Below are positions 32,198 to 40,983 of a DNA stretch of 64,000 bases, in pieces. Location of the stretch: the NCBI GenBank assembly GCA_937974555.1, contig CALJKR010000075.1, forward strand, positions 1-64,000, read 5' to 3'. Numbering within the stretch: the first letter of the stretch is position 1; each line of letters begins with the position of its first letter. A program made the position numbers and the translations under genes. This DNA comes from an uncultured Flavobacteriales bacterium (GTDB lineage Bacteria; Bacteroidota; Bacteroidia; Flavobacteriales_D; Sanyastnellaceae). The notes below the pieces were generated by a model. The model was not told the origin of the DNA, ran no database searches, and saw nothing but the letters and a program-made list of their open reading frames with translations.

Positions 32198-33067
32198 ATG
32201 AACAAGCACATTGTTGTTTTATTGGTCGCTGTTCTTACCAGCATGTTTGCCCAAGCGCAAACAGCGTTGGATGGAGCTTATGTTCCAGAGCATAACCCAA
32301 CCCGTCGAGTGGTTCCTTATCCTCATTTGCGTCAAGCGGATGTGATGTGGAAACGTCGTATTTGGGAAGCGATTGACTTGCGTCAAAAGATGAATTATTC
32401 ATTGTATTATCCTGTGAAACCCATCAAGGATAGAAAGTGTTTGTTCGATTTGATTGCTGATGGTATCAACCAAGGTCAAATTACAGCCTACAAGCCAGTA
32501 AACGCGATGCTTTTGCCAGACGATGAGTTCACTATGCCGATGTCTCCTGAAGAGGTGGATGATGCTTTGAACTTCATTGAAATCGTTCCTTTGAAATCAG
32601 TTGCTGATCCTACACAAGATTCTTTGGATTTGATGGGGAACACGGTTGCAGATACAATCAAAACCAAATTGGAGGCAGACAAGATCTTGCGTTACGAGTT
32701 GAAAGAAGATTGGATTTTTGATAAGCAACGTTCTGAGCGTTATGTTCGTATCATCGGTATCGCTCCTGTTGCAGAAAAGAAAACAGCGGCAGGTGTATCG
32801 GTAGAAAAATTATTCTGGTTGTATTTCCCAGAGTGTCGTTACTTGTTTGCCAATGCAGACGTATTCAATTTGCACAACACTTCTCAACCCATCACTTTTG
32901 ATGACCTTTTCCAAAAGAGAATGTTTTCAGCATTTGTTGTGAAAGAGGAGAACGTGTATGATCGTCGAATCGAAGAATATTATCGCGATCCTATGAAAGC
33001 GATTTTAGAAAGTGAGCGCATCAAAGAAGATTTGTTCTTGTTTGAACACGACTTATGGCACTATTGA
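32198..33067 (+). CDS. gldN: T9SS/gliding periplasmic protein GldN (PorN)
   Basis: Periplasmic ring partner of GldK, 289 aa. The signal peptide ends at MFAQAQ (residue 21). Landmarks include VMWKRRIWEAIDLRQKMNY, LFDLIADGI, YELKEDWIFDKQRSERYVRI and the C-terminal KRMFSAFVVKEENVYDRRI. It is the last gene of the porP-gldKLMN operon, 13 bases after gldM, and is followed by a strong terminator. Confidence 0.97.
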   Translation: MNKHIVVLLVAVLTSMFAQAQTALDGAYVPEHNPTRRVVPYPHLRQADVMWKRRIWEAIDLRQKMNYSLYYPVKPIKDRKCLFDLIADGINQGQITAYKPVNAMLLPDDEFTMPMSPEEVDDALNFIEIVPLKSVADPTQDSLDLMGNTVADTIKTKLEADKILRYELKEDWIFDKQRSERYVRIIGIAPVAEKKTAAGVSVEKLFWLYFPECRYLFANADVFNLHNTSQPITFDDLFQKRMFSAFVVKEENVYDRRIEEYYRDPMKAILESERIKEDLFLFEHDLWHY

Positions 33068-33084
33068 TTAAAACTTAAATGATA

Positions 33085-33110
33085 AAAGCCACCGAAAGGT
33101 GGCTTTTTCT
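33085..33110 (+). terminator. Intrinsic terminator after gldN
   Basis: AAAGCCACC, GAAA tetraloop, GGTGGCTTT followed by a T-rich tail. It closes the T9SS operon 18 bases after the gldN stop. Confidence 0.92.
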
Positions 33111-33123
33111 TTTTTAGTCATAG

Positions 33124-33131
33124 TACTTTTG
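33124..33131 (+). promoter_or_regulatory. -7 promoter element of the ABC-F gene
   Basis: TACTTTTG fits TAnnTTTG and ends only 8 bases before the ATG at 33140. The transcript would have a very short leader or none. Confidence 0.5.
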
Positions 33132-33139
33132 CACCCGAA

Positions 33140-35047
33140 ATGGTTACAATAGGAAATTTAACAGTAAGCTTTGGATCACGAGATTTGTTCCAAAACATAT
33201 CCTTGTTTATCGGCCCCAGAGAAAGAATGGGATTGGTGGGGAAAAATGGAGCAGGAAAATCCACGCTATTAAAAATATTGGCGGGTATGCAAAACCCCAC
33301 ATCGGGACAGATCGGTTTGACCCGTGGTACGACAGTGGGGTATTTGGCTCAGGAAATGGAACATCGCAATGATGTTACCGTTCGTCAAGAGGCGGCTTCG
33401 GCTTTTTCTGAGACGCTTCAAATGCAAACCAGAATGGATGAATTGATTGACGCTATCGCGGTTCATGAGGATTACACCAGTGATGACTATGCCAATAAAA
33501 TTGAAGAGATTGAAGACATTAGCCATCGTTTGAGTTTGGTGGATGCCAGCAAGATGGATGAGAAAATAGAACGGGTCTTGTTGGGTTTGGGATTTGGCAC
33601 TTCAGATTTTGATCGTGATATCTCTGAATTCAGTGGAGGATGGAAAATGCGTGTTCAATTGGGGAAACTTCTTTTGCGCAATCCAGATCTCTTGCTGTTG
33701 GATGAGCCAACCAATCACTTGGATATCGAAAGTATTCAGTGGTTGGAGGAGTTCTTGGTGGACTATGAAGGGGCCATTGTTTTAATTTCCCATGATAGAG
33801 CATTTTTGGATGCGGTTACCAAGCGCACAGTTGAGATTTCCAAGGGCAAAACCTACGATTATAAGTTTTCCTATTCCAAATATATCGAGCAGCGTTTAGA
33901 GGAAATAGAAAGAGCGGAGAATGCCGCTGCAAACCAGCAGAAATATATTGAGAAGACACAGGTTTTAATCAATAAGTTCAGGGCCAAGAAAGACAAAGCT
34001 GCCTTTGCGCAGACCTTGATACGCAAGCTGGACAAATTGGAGAAAGTAGAGGTGGATGACATTGATGCGACCTCTTTGAATATGAAATTTCCACCGGCAC
34101 CACATTCCGGAAAAGTGATTTTAAAAGGGCATCAAATTGGAAAGGCGTATGGCGACAAACGATTATTCTCCAACTTGGAGTTCATGATCAATCGCGGTGA
34201 GAAGATTGCACTTTTGGGAAAGAATGGAGTGGGGAAAACAACATTACTTAAAGCCATTCTCAACCAGGTGCAGCACGAAGGAGAGATAGAGTGGGGACAT
34301 GCCATTCAAATGGGCTATTATGCGCAAAATCAAGCGGAAGAGTTAGATGGAGAGAAAACCATTTTTCAAACCATCGATGATGAAGCAGTAGGCGAAATTA
34401 GAACCCAAATAAGGGCCATGTTGGGAGCATTCCTTTTTGGTAAGGATGAGATTGATAAAAAAGTCAAGGTGTTGAGTGGAGGAGAAAAGGCAAGGTTGGC
34501 CCTATGTAAGTTGCTTTTAAAGCCCAATAACTTTTTGGTGATGGATGAACCGACCAATCACTTGGATTTGGTTTCCAAAGAAGTATTGAAGCAAGCATTG
34601 ATGCAGTATGATGGTACTTTGCTTTTGGTATCCCATGACCGCGACTTTTTAAAGGAGTTGACAGATACGGTGTATGAAATCATGCCCAATCGACTGAAAG
34701 TATGGACAGGAGATGTTCAGGATTTCTTGAAAGAGAAAAAAGCGGAGAGCATTGCTTTGTATGAAAAGCAAGACAGCAAAAAGACAGCAACCCCTGAGAA
34801 ACAAAAGCCTGTCGACTCCAACAATAATGAAGATGCGAAAGAGCGGAAAAAACGTGAGCAGGCCGTTTCCAAAATTGAGAATCAAATAGAGAAGGTAGAG
34901 TCGGAAATTGAGGAGATGCAAAATGCCATGGCGGATTTAGATTTCACCAATCACGCATTGGTGAAAGAGGCCAATGATAAACTGGAACTCAAAAAGTTGG
35001 CCTTGGAAGAGTTGTTTGCCGAGTGGGAAAAGGTTTCTCAAGGGTAG
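33140..35047 (+). CDS. ABC-F family ATPase
   Basis: A soluble protein of 635 aa with two ABC domains and no membrane segment. Domain one has Walker A GKNGAGKSTLLK, signature FSGGWKMR and Walker B LLLLDEPTNHLD. The interdomain arm (about 240-310) is helical. Domain two has GKNGVGKTTLLK, LSGGEKARLALCK and FLVMDEPTNHLD. The C terminus (about 535-635) is a charged coiled coil (EKQKPVDSNNNE to KLELKKLALEEL), as in Uup/YheS-type members. ABC-F proteins act on stalled ribosomes or DNA branch processing. Which role this one has cannot be told. No sign of an antibiotic-resistance subtype was seen. Confidence 0.93.
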   Translation: MVTIGNLTVSFGSRDLFQNISLFIGPRERMGLVGKNGAGKSTLLKILAGMQNPTSGQIGLTRGTTVGYLAQEMEHRNDVTVRQEAASAFSETLQMQTRMDELIDAIAVHEDYTSDDYANKIEEIEDISHRLSLVDASKMDEKIERVLLGLGFGTSDFDRDISEFSGGWKMRVQLGKLLLRNPDLLLLDEPTNHLDIESIQWLEEFLVDYEGAIVLISHDRAFLDAVTKRTVEISKGKTYDYKFSYSKYIEQRLEEIERAENAAANQQKYIEKTQVLINKFRAKKDKAAFAQTLIRKLDKLEKVEVDDIDATSLNMKFPPAPHSGKVILKGHQIGKAYGDKRLFSNLEFMINRGEKIALLGKNGVGKTTLLKAILNQVQHEGEIEWGHAIQMGYYAQNQAEELDGEKTIFQTIDDEAVGEIRTQIRAMLGAFLFGKDEIDKKVKVLSGGEKARLALCKLLLKPNNFLVMDEPTNHLDLVSKEVLKQALMQYDGTLLLVSHDRDFLKELTDTVYEIMPNRLKVWTGDVQDFLKEKKAESIALYEKQDSKKTATPEKQKPVDSNNNEDAKERKKREQAVSKIENQIEKVESEIEEMQNAMADLDFTNHALVKEANDKLELKKLALEELFAEWEKVSQG

Positions 35048-35082
35048 TGTTAAAATCATAAGCGCCAAGCAACGATAATCCT

Positions 35083-35090
35083 TACATTTG
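35083..35090 (+). promoter_or_regulatory. -7 promoter element of the MopE-motif gene
   Basis: TACATTTG, a perfect TAnnTTTG match, 22 bases before the ATG at 35113. No TTTG -33 box at the proper distance. Confidence 0.5.
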
Positions 35091-35112
35091 GTCTAAGAAG
35101 AAATTACACACT

Positions 35113-36348
35113 ATGAAATCAAAAATTACCCTTTTATTATTTTCTCTGATGTTTGTTATTCAGGGATGGTCACAAGGCATTCCTTTCAGTGGAGTGGTCA
35201 ACGGTGCCAATGGCGTCGTTGTTGTCAATGTGACCTATGTTGATTCTGTAATGGGAACAACAGGAACCATCGTGGTAGAATCTACCCCCAATGGTTTTAG
35301 TGGAACCATGCCCATCAATTCAGCACTTTCCAATTCAATTTTAATGATTGCGTGCATTGACAACTGTCAAGGGATGCAGGTTTGCGATTATGCATACTGG
35401 GTTCCAGGAACCATGGTCGTATTTAATTTGGAATATTGTTTTGGCAATATCATCGACAATGATGGAGATGGTTACGATGCCACTGTTGACTGTAATGATA
35501 ATAACCAATGGGTGAACCCTGGCGCAATAGAAGAGTGCAATAACGGTGTAGACAATAACTGCAATGGAATCATCGACGAAGGTTGCGGAGGAGATACCAC
35601 AGCAATTGACAATGACAATGATGGATTTGCTGCAAACATGGATTGTGATGATTCTAACCCATGGGCATATCCAGGTGCATTTGAAGAATGTAACAATGGC
35701 ATCGATAACGATTGCGATGGATTGATTGACGAGGATTGTGGAGGAAGCAATTGTAATGCAAACATCTATTTGGTGACTGATTCAATGATGAACGGAACAA
35801 CTTCTCCATTTGTGGTTTGGGTGGTCAACGTTACAGACCCATCTTCGACGGCCCAATACGTTTGGTCAACGGGTGATGGTGGTTCAATGACAGGGGCCTT
35901 CCCAACTTGGCAGTATTCTGAAACTGGAACCTATACCTTGTGTCTGTATATGTATTGTGCAGATGGATCTGTAGATACTTCTTGTGTTTCATTCACAGTG
36001 GATGCCAATGGTGGTGTATTCCCAGGTGGAACGCAACAAAATGGTTTCACATTGAACATCGTTTCTTCTATTCCCAATTCAATCAGTGAGTGGGAAACCA
36101 ATGGCAATGTCTCTTTGTATCCAAACCCTGCTACTTCAGCAACTACCTTGGAATGGACAGCTTCCGTTGTGGAAATGAATAGCATCGAAATCTACAATGT
36201 AGCTGGACAGAAGGTGTCTCAGCACAACGTCGTTTCAGTAGTTGGAAAGAATCGTGCTGAAATGGATTTGAGCCATTTGAATGGTGGCATCTACCAAGTG
36301 GTAAAGCGCACTGCGACTGGCGTAGAAACCATGACCTTGGTGAAGTAA
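35113..36348 (+). CDS. Secreted protein with MopE-type metal-binding repeats, PKD-like and T9SS domains
   Basis: A 411-aa exported protein. The signal peptide ends around QGWSQG (residue 21). A carboxypeptidase-like beta domain follows. Then come two copies of the MopE motif, with DNDGDGYDATVDCNDNNQW / EECNNGVDNNCNGIIDEGC and NDGFAANMDCDDSNPW / EECNNGIDNDCDGLIDEDC (about 115-215). This pattern is known from putative metal (calcium or copper) binding regions. A PKD-like domain (YVWSTGDGGSMTG) comes next. The C-terminal 80 residues are a T9SS sorting domain (VSLYPNPATSATTLEW, with GGIYQVV). Surface or extracellular location is inferred, and the ligand is unknown. Confidence 0.88.
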   Translation: MKSKITLLLFSLMFVIQGWSQGIPFSGVVNGANGVVVVNVTYVDSVMGTTGTIVVESTPNGFSGTMPINSALSNSILMIACIDNCQGMQVCDYAYWVPGTMVVFNLEYCFGNIIDNDGDGYDATVDCNDNNQWVNPGAIEECNNGVDNNCNGIIDEGCGGDTTAIDNDNDGFAANMDCDDSNPWAYPGAFEECNNGIDNDCDGLIDEDCGGSNCNANIYLVTDSMMNGTTSPFVVWVVNVTDPSSTAQYVWSTGDGGSMTGAFPTWQYSETGTYTLCLYMYCADGSVDTSCVSFTVDANGGVFPGGTQQNGFTLNIVSSIPNSISEWETNGNVSLYPNPATSATTLEWTASVVEMNSIEIYNVAGQKVSQHNVVSVVGKNRAEMDLSHLNGGIYQVVKRTATGVETMTLVK

Positions 36349-36366
36349 TTGAGAATTAATCCCAAT

Positions 36367-36395
36367 AAAAAAGTCCCGAGCAATCGGGACTTTTT
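36367..36395. terminator. Bidirectional intrinsic terminator
   Basis: AAAAAAGTCCCGA, GCAA loop, TCGGGACTTTTT. It lies between the convergent MopE-motif gene and the alpha/beta hydrolase gene and can serve both. Confidence 0.9.
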
Positions 36396-36414
36396 GTTTT
36401 GTATCGTTTACAAA

Positions 36415-37209
36415 CTACTGAATGCCATGGATGTATTCAATGGATTGAAGATTAAAAATCTCCTCTTTTTCCAATGAAACCAAATGTCCACAATTCTGGA
36501 TGATAGAAAGTTGGATTGTTTCAGGGAATTGCTGCGCATATTTTTTTGTTGTTGCCAGAAAGAAATGATCCTCTGTTCCAACAACTAAAAATATGGGAAC
36601 CTCAGGTGACGACGAAAAAACCCTTTTCAATGTAGCATCCAAATGTTTGCCATACATCGCCGTCCATTTTTTGTACTCTTTATCGGTTAAAGCATTTGCT
36701 TCGCGAACAAAAACCTTCCTTGCACTCTCATGGTTTTTCTTGGGCAAAATAATTTTGGCCATCAACTTATAGAAATTGCGAAATCCAATAATCCCCGAGA
36801 TCATCAATCCCGACTTCATCACAATCCTCAACTTGGTATCCAAACTGGTGATGGGTCCTGCAAAAACCATGGATTTGATGCGTTCGGGCTGTTGCTCTTT
36901 CATCACCATGGATACGATACTTCCCAGAGAAACAGAAACAAGGTGAACCTTTTTGATGTTCAAGTGATCCGCGATTTCCCAAGTTTTTTCCGCTATAAAT
37001 TCAAATGAATATTTTTCGATTTCCGCACAGCTTTGGGAACTTTTCGCATGGCCGGGTAAATCCACTAAAACCAAATGAAAGTGACGACCAAAATCGCGAA
37101 TTTGCTTCTTCCATGTGGCTGTTCCGCCGCCGGCGCCATGAATGAACATGACCCATTCCGCGTCAGGATTTGAATTTTTATGTAATTGGTAATGAAGTAA
37201 TCTACTCAT
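36415..37209 (-). CDS. Alpha/beta hydrolase
   Basis: A cytosolic hydrolase of about 264 aa. The oxyanion region reads VMFIHGAGGGTATW, the strand LVLVDLPGHAKSS follows, and the nucleophile elbow is HLVSVSLGSIVSM (Ser in VSLG). The acid is likely in VVGTEDHFF and the histidine in NCGHLVSLE. This is the generic esterase/lipase fold of the AB_hydrolase_1 family. The substrate is not deducible. The frame is open to 37296, but the ATG at 37209 gives a normal start (MSRLLHYQLHKN) and overlaps the crcB stop by four bases, indicating coupled translation. Confidence 0.87.
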   Translation of the reverse strand: MSRLLHYQLHKNSNPDAEWVMFIHGAGGGTATWKKQIRDFGRHFHLVLVDLPGHAKSSQSCAEIEKYSFEFIAEKTWEIADHLNIKKVHLVSVSLGSIVSMVMKEQQPERIKSMVFAGPITSLDTKLRIVMKSGLMISGIIGFRNFYKLMAKIILPKKNHESARKVFVREANALTDKEYKKWTAMYGKHLDATLKRVFSSSPEVPIFLVVGTEDHFFLATTKKYAQQFPETIQLSIIQNCGHLVSLEKEEIFNLQSIEYIHGIQ

Positions 37210-37577
37210 GTTGTTTGAATAAGCCCATGCGCAAGCGCGATTAGGGCGGTGCAAAGAACGACATTCATAGTGATGTAACCAAGAACAAGTAACCATTTAT
37301 CTTGCTGCATCCATTGAAATATTTCCAAGCCAAATGTGGAGAAGGTACTTAATCCACCACAAAACCCGGTAGCGATAAAAAGCCAAGTGTTGTTTGAAAT
37401 AGGGAACTTGCCTTGGGTTTGAAGCCCACTGGTTATGCCTATGATGAGCGCGGCAACAATATTGGCAATTAGGGTGCTGGTCCACAGTCCTCTATTGTTC
37501 AAGGTCGGCCATTGATTCAGTAGAAATCGACACAAGGCACCGAAGCCGCCTCCCAAAAAGACAATCCAATAATTCAT
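37206..37577 (-). CDS. crcB: Fluoride ion channel CrcB/Fluc
   Basis: Small dual-topology membrane channel that exports fluoride. It has about 123 aa from ATG 37577 (MNYWIVFLGGGFGALCRF). Four membrane helices are seen, with the family motifs GGFGALCRFLLNQW, LIANIVAALIIGI and TGFCGGLSTFSTFGLE, the last containing the phenylalanine/serine/threonine ion path and sodium site region. No fluoride riboswitch was recognised upstream. It precedes and overlaps the alpha/beta hydrolase gene. Confidence 0.95.
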   Translation of the reverse strand: MNYWIVFLGGGFGALCRFLLNQWPTLNNRGLWTSTLIANIVAALIIGITSGLQTQGKFPISNNTWLFIATGFCGGLSTFSTFGLEIFQWMQQDKWLLVLGYITMNVVLCTALIALAHGLIQTT

Positions 37578-37676
37578 TGTCGAAAGTTCGTAATTATTGG
37601 CTTTTTTTCGACCAATCAATGAAATTTAGGTGCAAATTCGCAACCAAATACATAAGTTGTTTTTATCTGAACGGAT

Positions 37677-38924
37677 ATGTCGAAAATTGAAATGAAAGTT
37701 CCCTCTCCAGGAGAGAGTATCAGTGAAGTAATTATCGCCAATTGGTTGGTAAAGGATGGTGATTATGTCACCAAGGATCAGGTGATCGCCGAGGTAGATT
37801 CAGATAAAGCAACATTAGAATTGGCGGCAGAAATGTCAGGAGCAATTACCATAGTAGCGCAAGCGGGTGATACTGTTGCGGTAGGTGGTGTTGCCTGTTT
37901 AATTGATACTTCAGCAACTGCACCGGCAGGCGCACCGGCTCCAGCGCCGACTGCGGCTCCAGCGGCAAAGGCCGAAGCAGCGCCCGCTCCCGTTCCCAAT
38001 CCAATGCCCGCCGCGTCCAATCATCCGGCAGCAGGTCATCCATCTCCAGTGGCGGCTAAAATCATGGCCGAGAATCATGTTCAAGCCTCACAAGTTGTAG
38101 GATCAGGTCCCGGCGGTAGAATTACCAAAAATGATGTTTTGGCTGCATTGAGTGGCGGAATTTCCACAGATGCTATTCCACAACGTGGAGGAACCAGAAA
38201 TGAGCGTAGAGAGAAGATGACCAACCTAAGAAAGAAGATTTCTGAGCGTTTGGTATCGGTTAAAAATACAACGGCCATGTTGACCACATTCAATGAGGTG
38301 AATATGCAACCCGTTATGGATTTGCGCGCCAAATACAAAGATGTTTTTAAAGAGAAACACGGTGTAGGTTTGGGATTTATGTCCTTTTTCACTAAAGCTG
38401 TTTGCGAGGCTGCTTATCATTTTCCTGCGGTCAATGCAAGAATTGAAAATGGAGAGATTGTATTTCATGATTTCTGTGATGTGGGTATTGCAGTGAGCAC
38501 ACCCAAGGGATTAATGGTTCCCATTGTTCGCAATGCAGACAGCTTGAGTTTGGCAGAAATTGAAAAGGCCATTGGTGGACTAGCCAAAAAGGCTCGTGAT
38601 GGGAAAATCACGGTAGATGATATGGCGGGTGGAACCTTTACCATTACCAATGGAGGTGTATTTGGATCGATGCTTTCAACGCCCATCATCAACCCTCCCC
38701 AAAGCGCAATTTTGGGAATGCACAACATCGTAGAAAGACCCATCGCAGAGAAGGGCCAGGTGGTGATTAGACCAGTGATGTATTTGGCATTAAGTTATGA
38801 CCACAGAATCATTGATGGAAGAGAGAGCGTAGGATTTTTGGTGAAAATCAAAGAAATGTTGGAAAATCCAGAACGCATGATTTTTGGTGGAAAAACCGCC
38901 GAAGAAGTGTTGCTCGGTCTTTAA
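37677..38924 (+). CDS. odhB: 2-oxoglutarate dehydrogenase E2 (dihydrolipoyl succinyltransferase)
   Basis: Core acyltransferase of the 2-oxoglutarate dehydrogenase complex in the TCA cycle. It has 415 aa. The lipoyl domain (1-75) has the lipoylated Lys in EVDSDKATLEL and starts MKVPSPGESISEV. An Ala-Pro-rich linker (about 80-120) follows. The peripheral-subunit-binding domain has SPVAAKIMAENHV and GPGGRITKNDVLAAL. The catalytic domain has FFTKAVCEAAYHFPAVNA and the active-site LSYDHRIIDGRESVGF. The E1 gene (odhA) is not adjacent, since the neighbours are crcB (divergent) and serC, so the subunits are encoded apart. It may still be read through into serC, 21 bases downstream. Confidence 0.95.
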   Translation: MSKIEMKVPSPGESISEVIIANWLVKDGDYVTKDQVIAEVDSDKATLELAAEMSGAITIVAQAGDTVAVGGVACLIDTSATAPAGAPAPAPTAAPAAKAEAAPAPVPNPMPAASNHPAAGHPSPVAAKIMAENHVQASQVVGSGPGGRITKNDVLAALSGGISTDAIPQRGGTRNERREKMTNLRKKISERLVSVKNTTAMLTTFNEVNMQPVMDLRAKYKDVFKEKHGVGLGFMSFFTKAVCEAAYHFPAVNARIENGEIVFHDFCDVGIAVSTPKGLMVPIVRNADSLSLAEIEKAIGGLAKKARDGKITVDDMAGGTFTITNGGVFGSMLSTPIINPPQSAILGMHNIVERPIAEKGQVVIRPVMYLALSYDHRIIDGRESVGFLVKIKEMLENPERMIFGGKTAEEVLLGL

Positions 38925-38945
38925 GATTGGCCTTACCTTTACTGC

Positions 38946-40016
38946 ATGAAAAAAGTACACAATTTTTCTGCAGGTCCAAGCATATTGCCTGCTGAAGTCA
39001 TTCAGCAAACCGCATCAGCCATCCAAGAGTTTGATGGTATGGGGCTCAGCATCTTAGAAATTTCTCATCGATCAAAAAACTTTGAGAAGGTAGTTGAAGA
39101 GGCGCGTCAAAGTGTCAAGGACATTTTGAACCTACCGGATCGTTTTGAGGTCTTATTCCTTCAAGGCGGAGCTACTTTGGGTTTCCATATGGCGGCCATG
39201 AATTTTATGAAGGCAGGTGGCTCTGCTGTGTACGCAAATACTGGAGTATGGGCATCGGGAGCAATCAAAGAAGCCAAGATTTTGGGTCAAGTGGATGTTC
39301 CTTTTGACTCTTCAGGCAGCAACCACAATCATATTCCCGAAGTTGCTTTCAAAGGCAATTATGATTATGCCCACTATACATCCAACAATACCATTTATGG
39401 TACGCAATATCATGCTACTCCGCCATCAGAAGTTCCTTTGATTTGCGACATGAGCTCTGATATTTTTTCAAGACCAGTCGATGCTGCGGCGCATGCTTTG
39501 ATATATGCTGGTGCGCAAAAGAACTTGGGTCCAGCAGGTGCTACTTTGTATATCGTGGACAAAGAAAAATTGGGTCAGACGGGAAGAAAGTTGCCCATTT
39601 ACATGGATCTCCAAGCCCATATTGAAAAGGACAGTATGTACAATACACCTCCTGTACTTTCCATATATACCTGTATGTTAACCTTGCGATGGATTAAATC
39701 CATGGGCGGTTTGGTAGGCATGGAGAAGCGCAATAATGACAAGCAAACTTTATTTTACAATGAGTTGGATCGCAACGCGCTATTCCATGGTCACGCGGTA
39801 AAGGAAGCTCGTTCATGGATGAACCCCACTTTCCGATTAAATGATGACAGCATGGCAGCTGAATTTGATGCCATGTGGAAAGCTGCAGGAATTAGTGGAA
39901 TTGCAGGTCACAGAAGTGTCGGTGGATACAGAGCTTCCATGTACAATGCATTGCCCATTGAAAGTGTGCAAGTTTTGGTGGATGTTATGAAGGAGTTTGA
40001 ACGAGTAAAAGGATAA
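38946..40016 (+). CDS. serC: Phosphoserine aminotransferase
   Basis: PLP enzyme that converts 3-phosphohydroxypyruvate to phosphoserine in serine synthesis, 356 aa. It starts KKVHNFSAGPSILPAEV, has GGATLGFHMAAMNF, a PLP-phosphate region, and the Schiff-base Lys in YAGAQKNLGPAGATL. The C-terminal part has FRLNDDSMAAEF and GHRSVGGYRASMYNA. It is followed two bases later by serA, so both steps are co-expressed. Confidence 0.98.
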   Translation: MKKVHNFSAGPSILPAEVIQQTASAIQEFDGMGLSILEISHRSKNFEKVVEEARQSVKDILNLPDRFEVLFLQGGATLGFHMAAMNFMKAGGSAVYANTGVWASGAIKEAKILGQVDVPFDSSGSNHNHIPEVAFKGNYDYAHYTSNNTIYGTQYHATPPSEVPLICDMSSDIFSRPVDAAAHALIYAGAQKNLGPAGATLYIVDKEKLGQTGRKLPIYMDLQAHIEKDSMYNTPPVLSIYTCMLTLRWIKSMGGLVGMEKRNNDKQTLFYNELDRNALFHGHAVKEARSWMNPTFRLNDDSMAAEFDAMWKAAGISGIAGHRSVGGYRASMYNALPIESVQVLVDVMKEFERVKG

Positions 40017-40017
40017 G

Positions 40018-40983
40018 ATGAAAATTTTAGCAAACGATGGAATTGACGCTTCAGGCAAAAATGCCTTGGAAGCAGCAGGGCATCAGGTTTTAACTTCACC
40101 CATTGCCCAATCAGAACTGCCTGCATTTATCAATGCAGAAGGCATAGAGGGGTTGTTGGTACGAAGCGCAACAACGGTACGTGTTGATTTGATTGATCAA
40201 TGTCCCAACCTCAAGTTTGTGGGGCGCGGCGGTGTTGGCATAGATAACATCGATGCTGTCTATGCAAGAGAAAAGGGAATTGTGGTTTTCAATACACCCG
40301 CTTCAAGCTCTGCCAGTGTTGCAGAATTGGTGATGTCGATGATGTTTGCTTCCGCTCGATTTATTTATACTGCAGGAAAGGAAATGCCTAATCAAGGGCA
40401 TGATCATTTTGCATCGTTGAAGAAGAGTTTCAGCAAAGGAGTAGAATTAAGAGGGAAGAATTTAACCATCATCGGTTTTGGAAGAATCGGTCAATCCTTG
40501 GCGAGTTATGCCCTGGGATGTGGGATGAATGTGGTAGGTGTTGATCGTTCTGGAGATTCATTTAAAAATGTCACCGTTGTATTAAATGGTCAACCGGTAG
40601 AAGTTAAAGTCCCAATAATAGAATTGGATATTGCCTTGGCACAGGCCGATTATATTTCATTGCACGTCCCCAAGCAAGCCAATGGAGCTGCAGTTTTGGG
40701 TAAAGATGAAATGAAGAATTTAAAGAAAGGAGTGGTATTGATCAATACCTCTCGCGGTGGTGTGATTGAGGAAGATGCACTTATTGAAATGCTGGATTCA
40801 GGACAAGTGGGTGTCGCTTGTTTGGATGTATTTGTCAATGAGCCAACTCCTCGAAAAGATTTATTGAATCACCCCAAAGTAATAGCCACGCCGCATATTG
40901 GTGCTTCTACGGCAGAGGCGCAAGAGCGTATTGGATTGGAGATAGCGGAGAACGTTGCGGAAATTGTTTCTAAACAAGCTTAA
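40018..40983 (+). CDS. serA: D-3-phosphoglycerate dehydrogenase, short form
   Basis: NAD-dependent first step of serine synthesis (or the related D-2-hydroxyacid reduction), 321 aa. It has VGRGGVGIDNIDAVYAREKG, the Rossmann motif IIGFGRIGQSLASYALG, the catalytic Arg in LINTSRGGVIEEDAL, Glu in ACLDVFVNEPTP, and His in VIATPHIGASTAEA. It lacks the C-terminal ACT domain used for serine feedback inhibition in longer forms, so simple feedback by serine is not expected. In operon with serC and DUF1015. Confidence 0.95.
   Translation: MKILANDGIDASGKNALEAAGHQVLTSPIAQSELPAFINAEGIEGLLVRSATTVRVDLIDQCPNLKFVGRGGVGIDNIDAVYAREKGIVVFNTPASSSASVAELVMSMMFASARFIYTAGKEMPNQGHDHFASLKKSFSKGVELRGKNLTIIGFGRIGQSLASYALGCGMNVVGVDRSGDSFKNVTVVLNGQPVEVKVPIIELDIALAQADYISLHVPKQANGAAVLGKDEMKNLKKGVVLINTSRGGVIEEDALIEMLDSGQVGVACLDVFVNEPTPRKDLLNHPKVIATPHIGASTAEAQERIGLEIAENVAEIVSKQA

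Noticed and set aside
37578..37676. Fluoride riboswitch for crcB
   Set aside because: The short upstream sequence shows no matching fold, and the divergent odhB start leaves little room.
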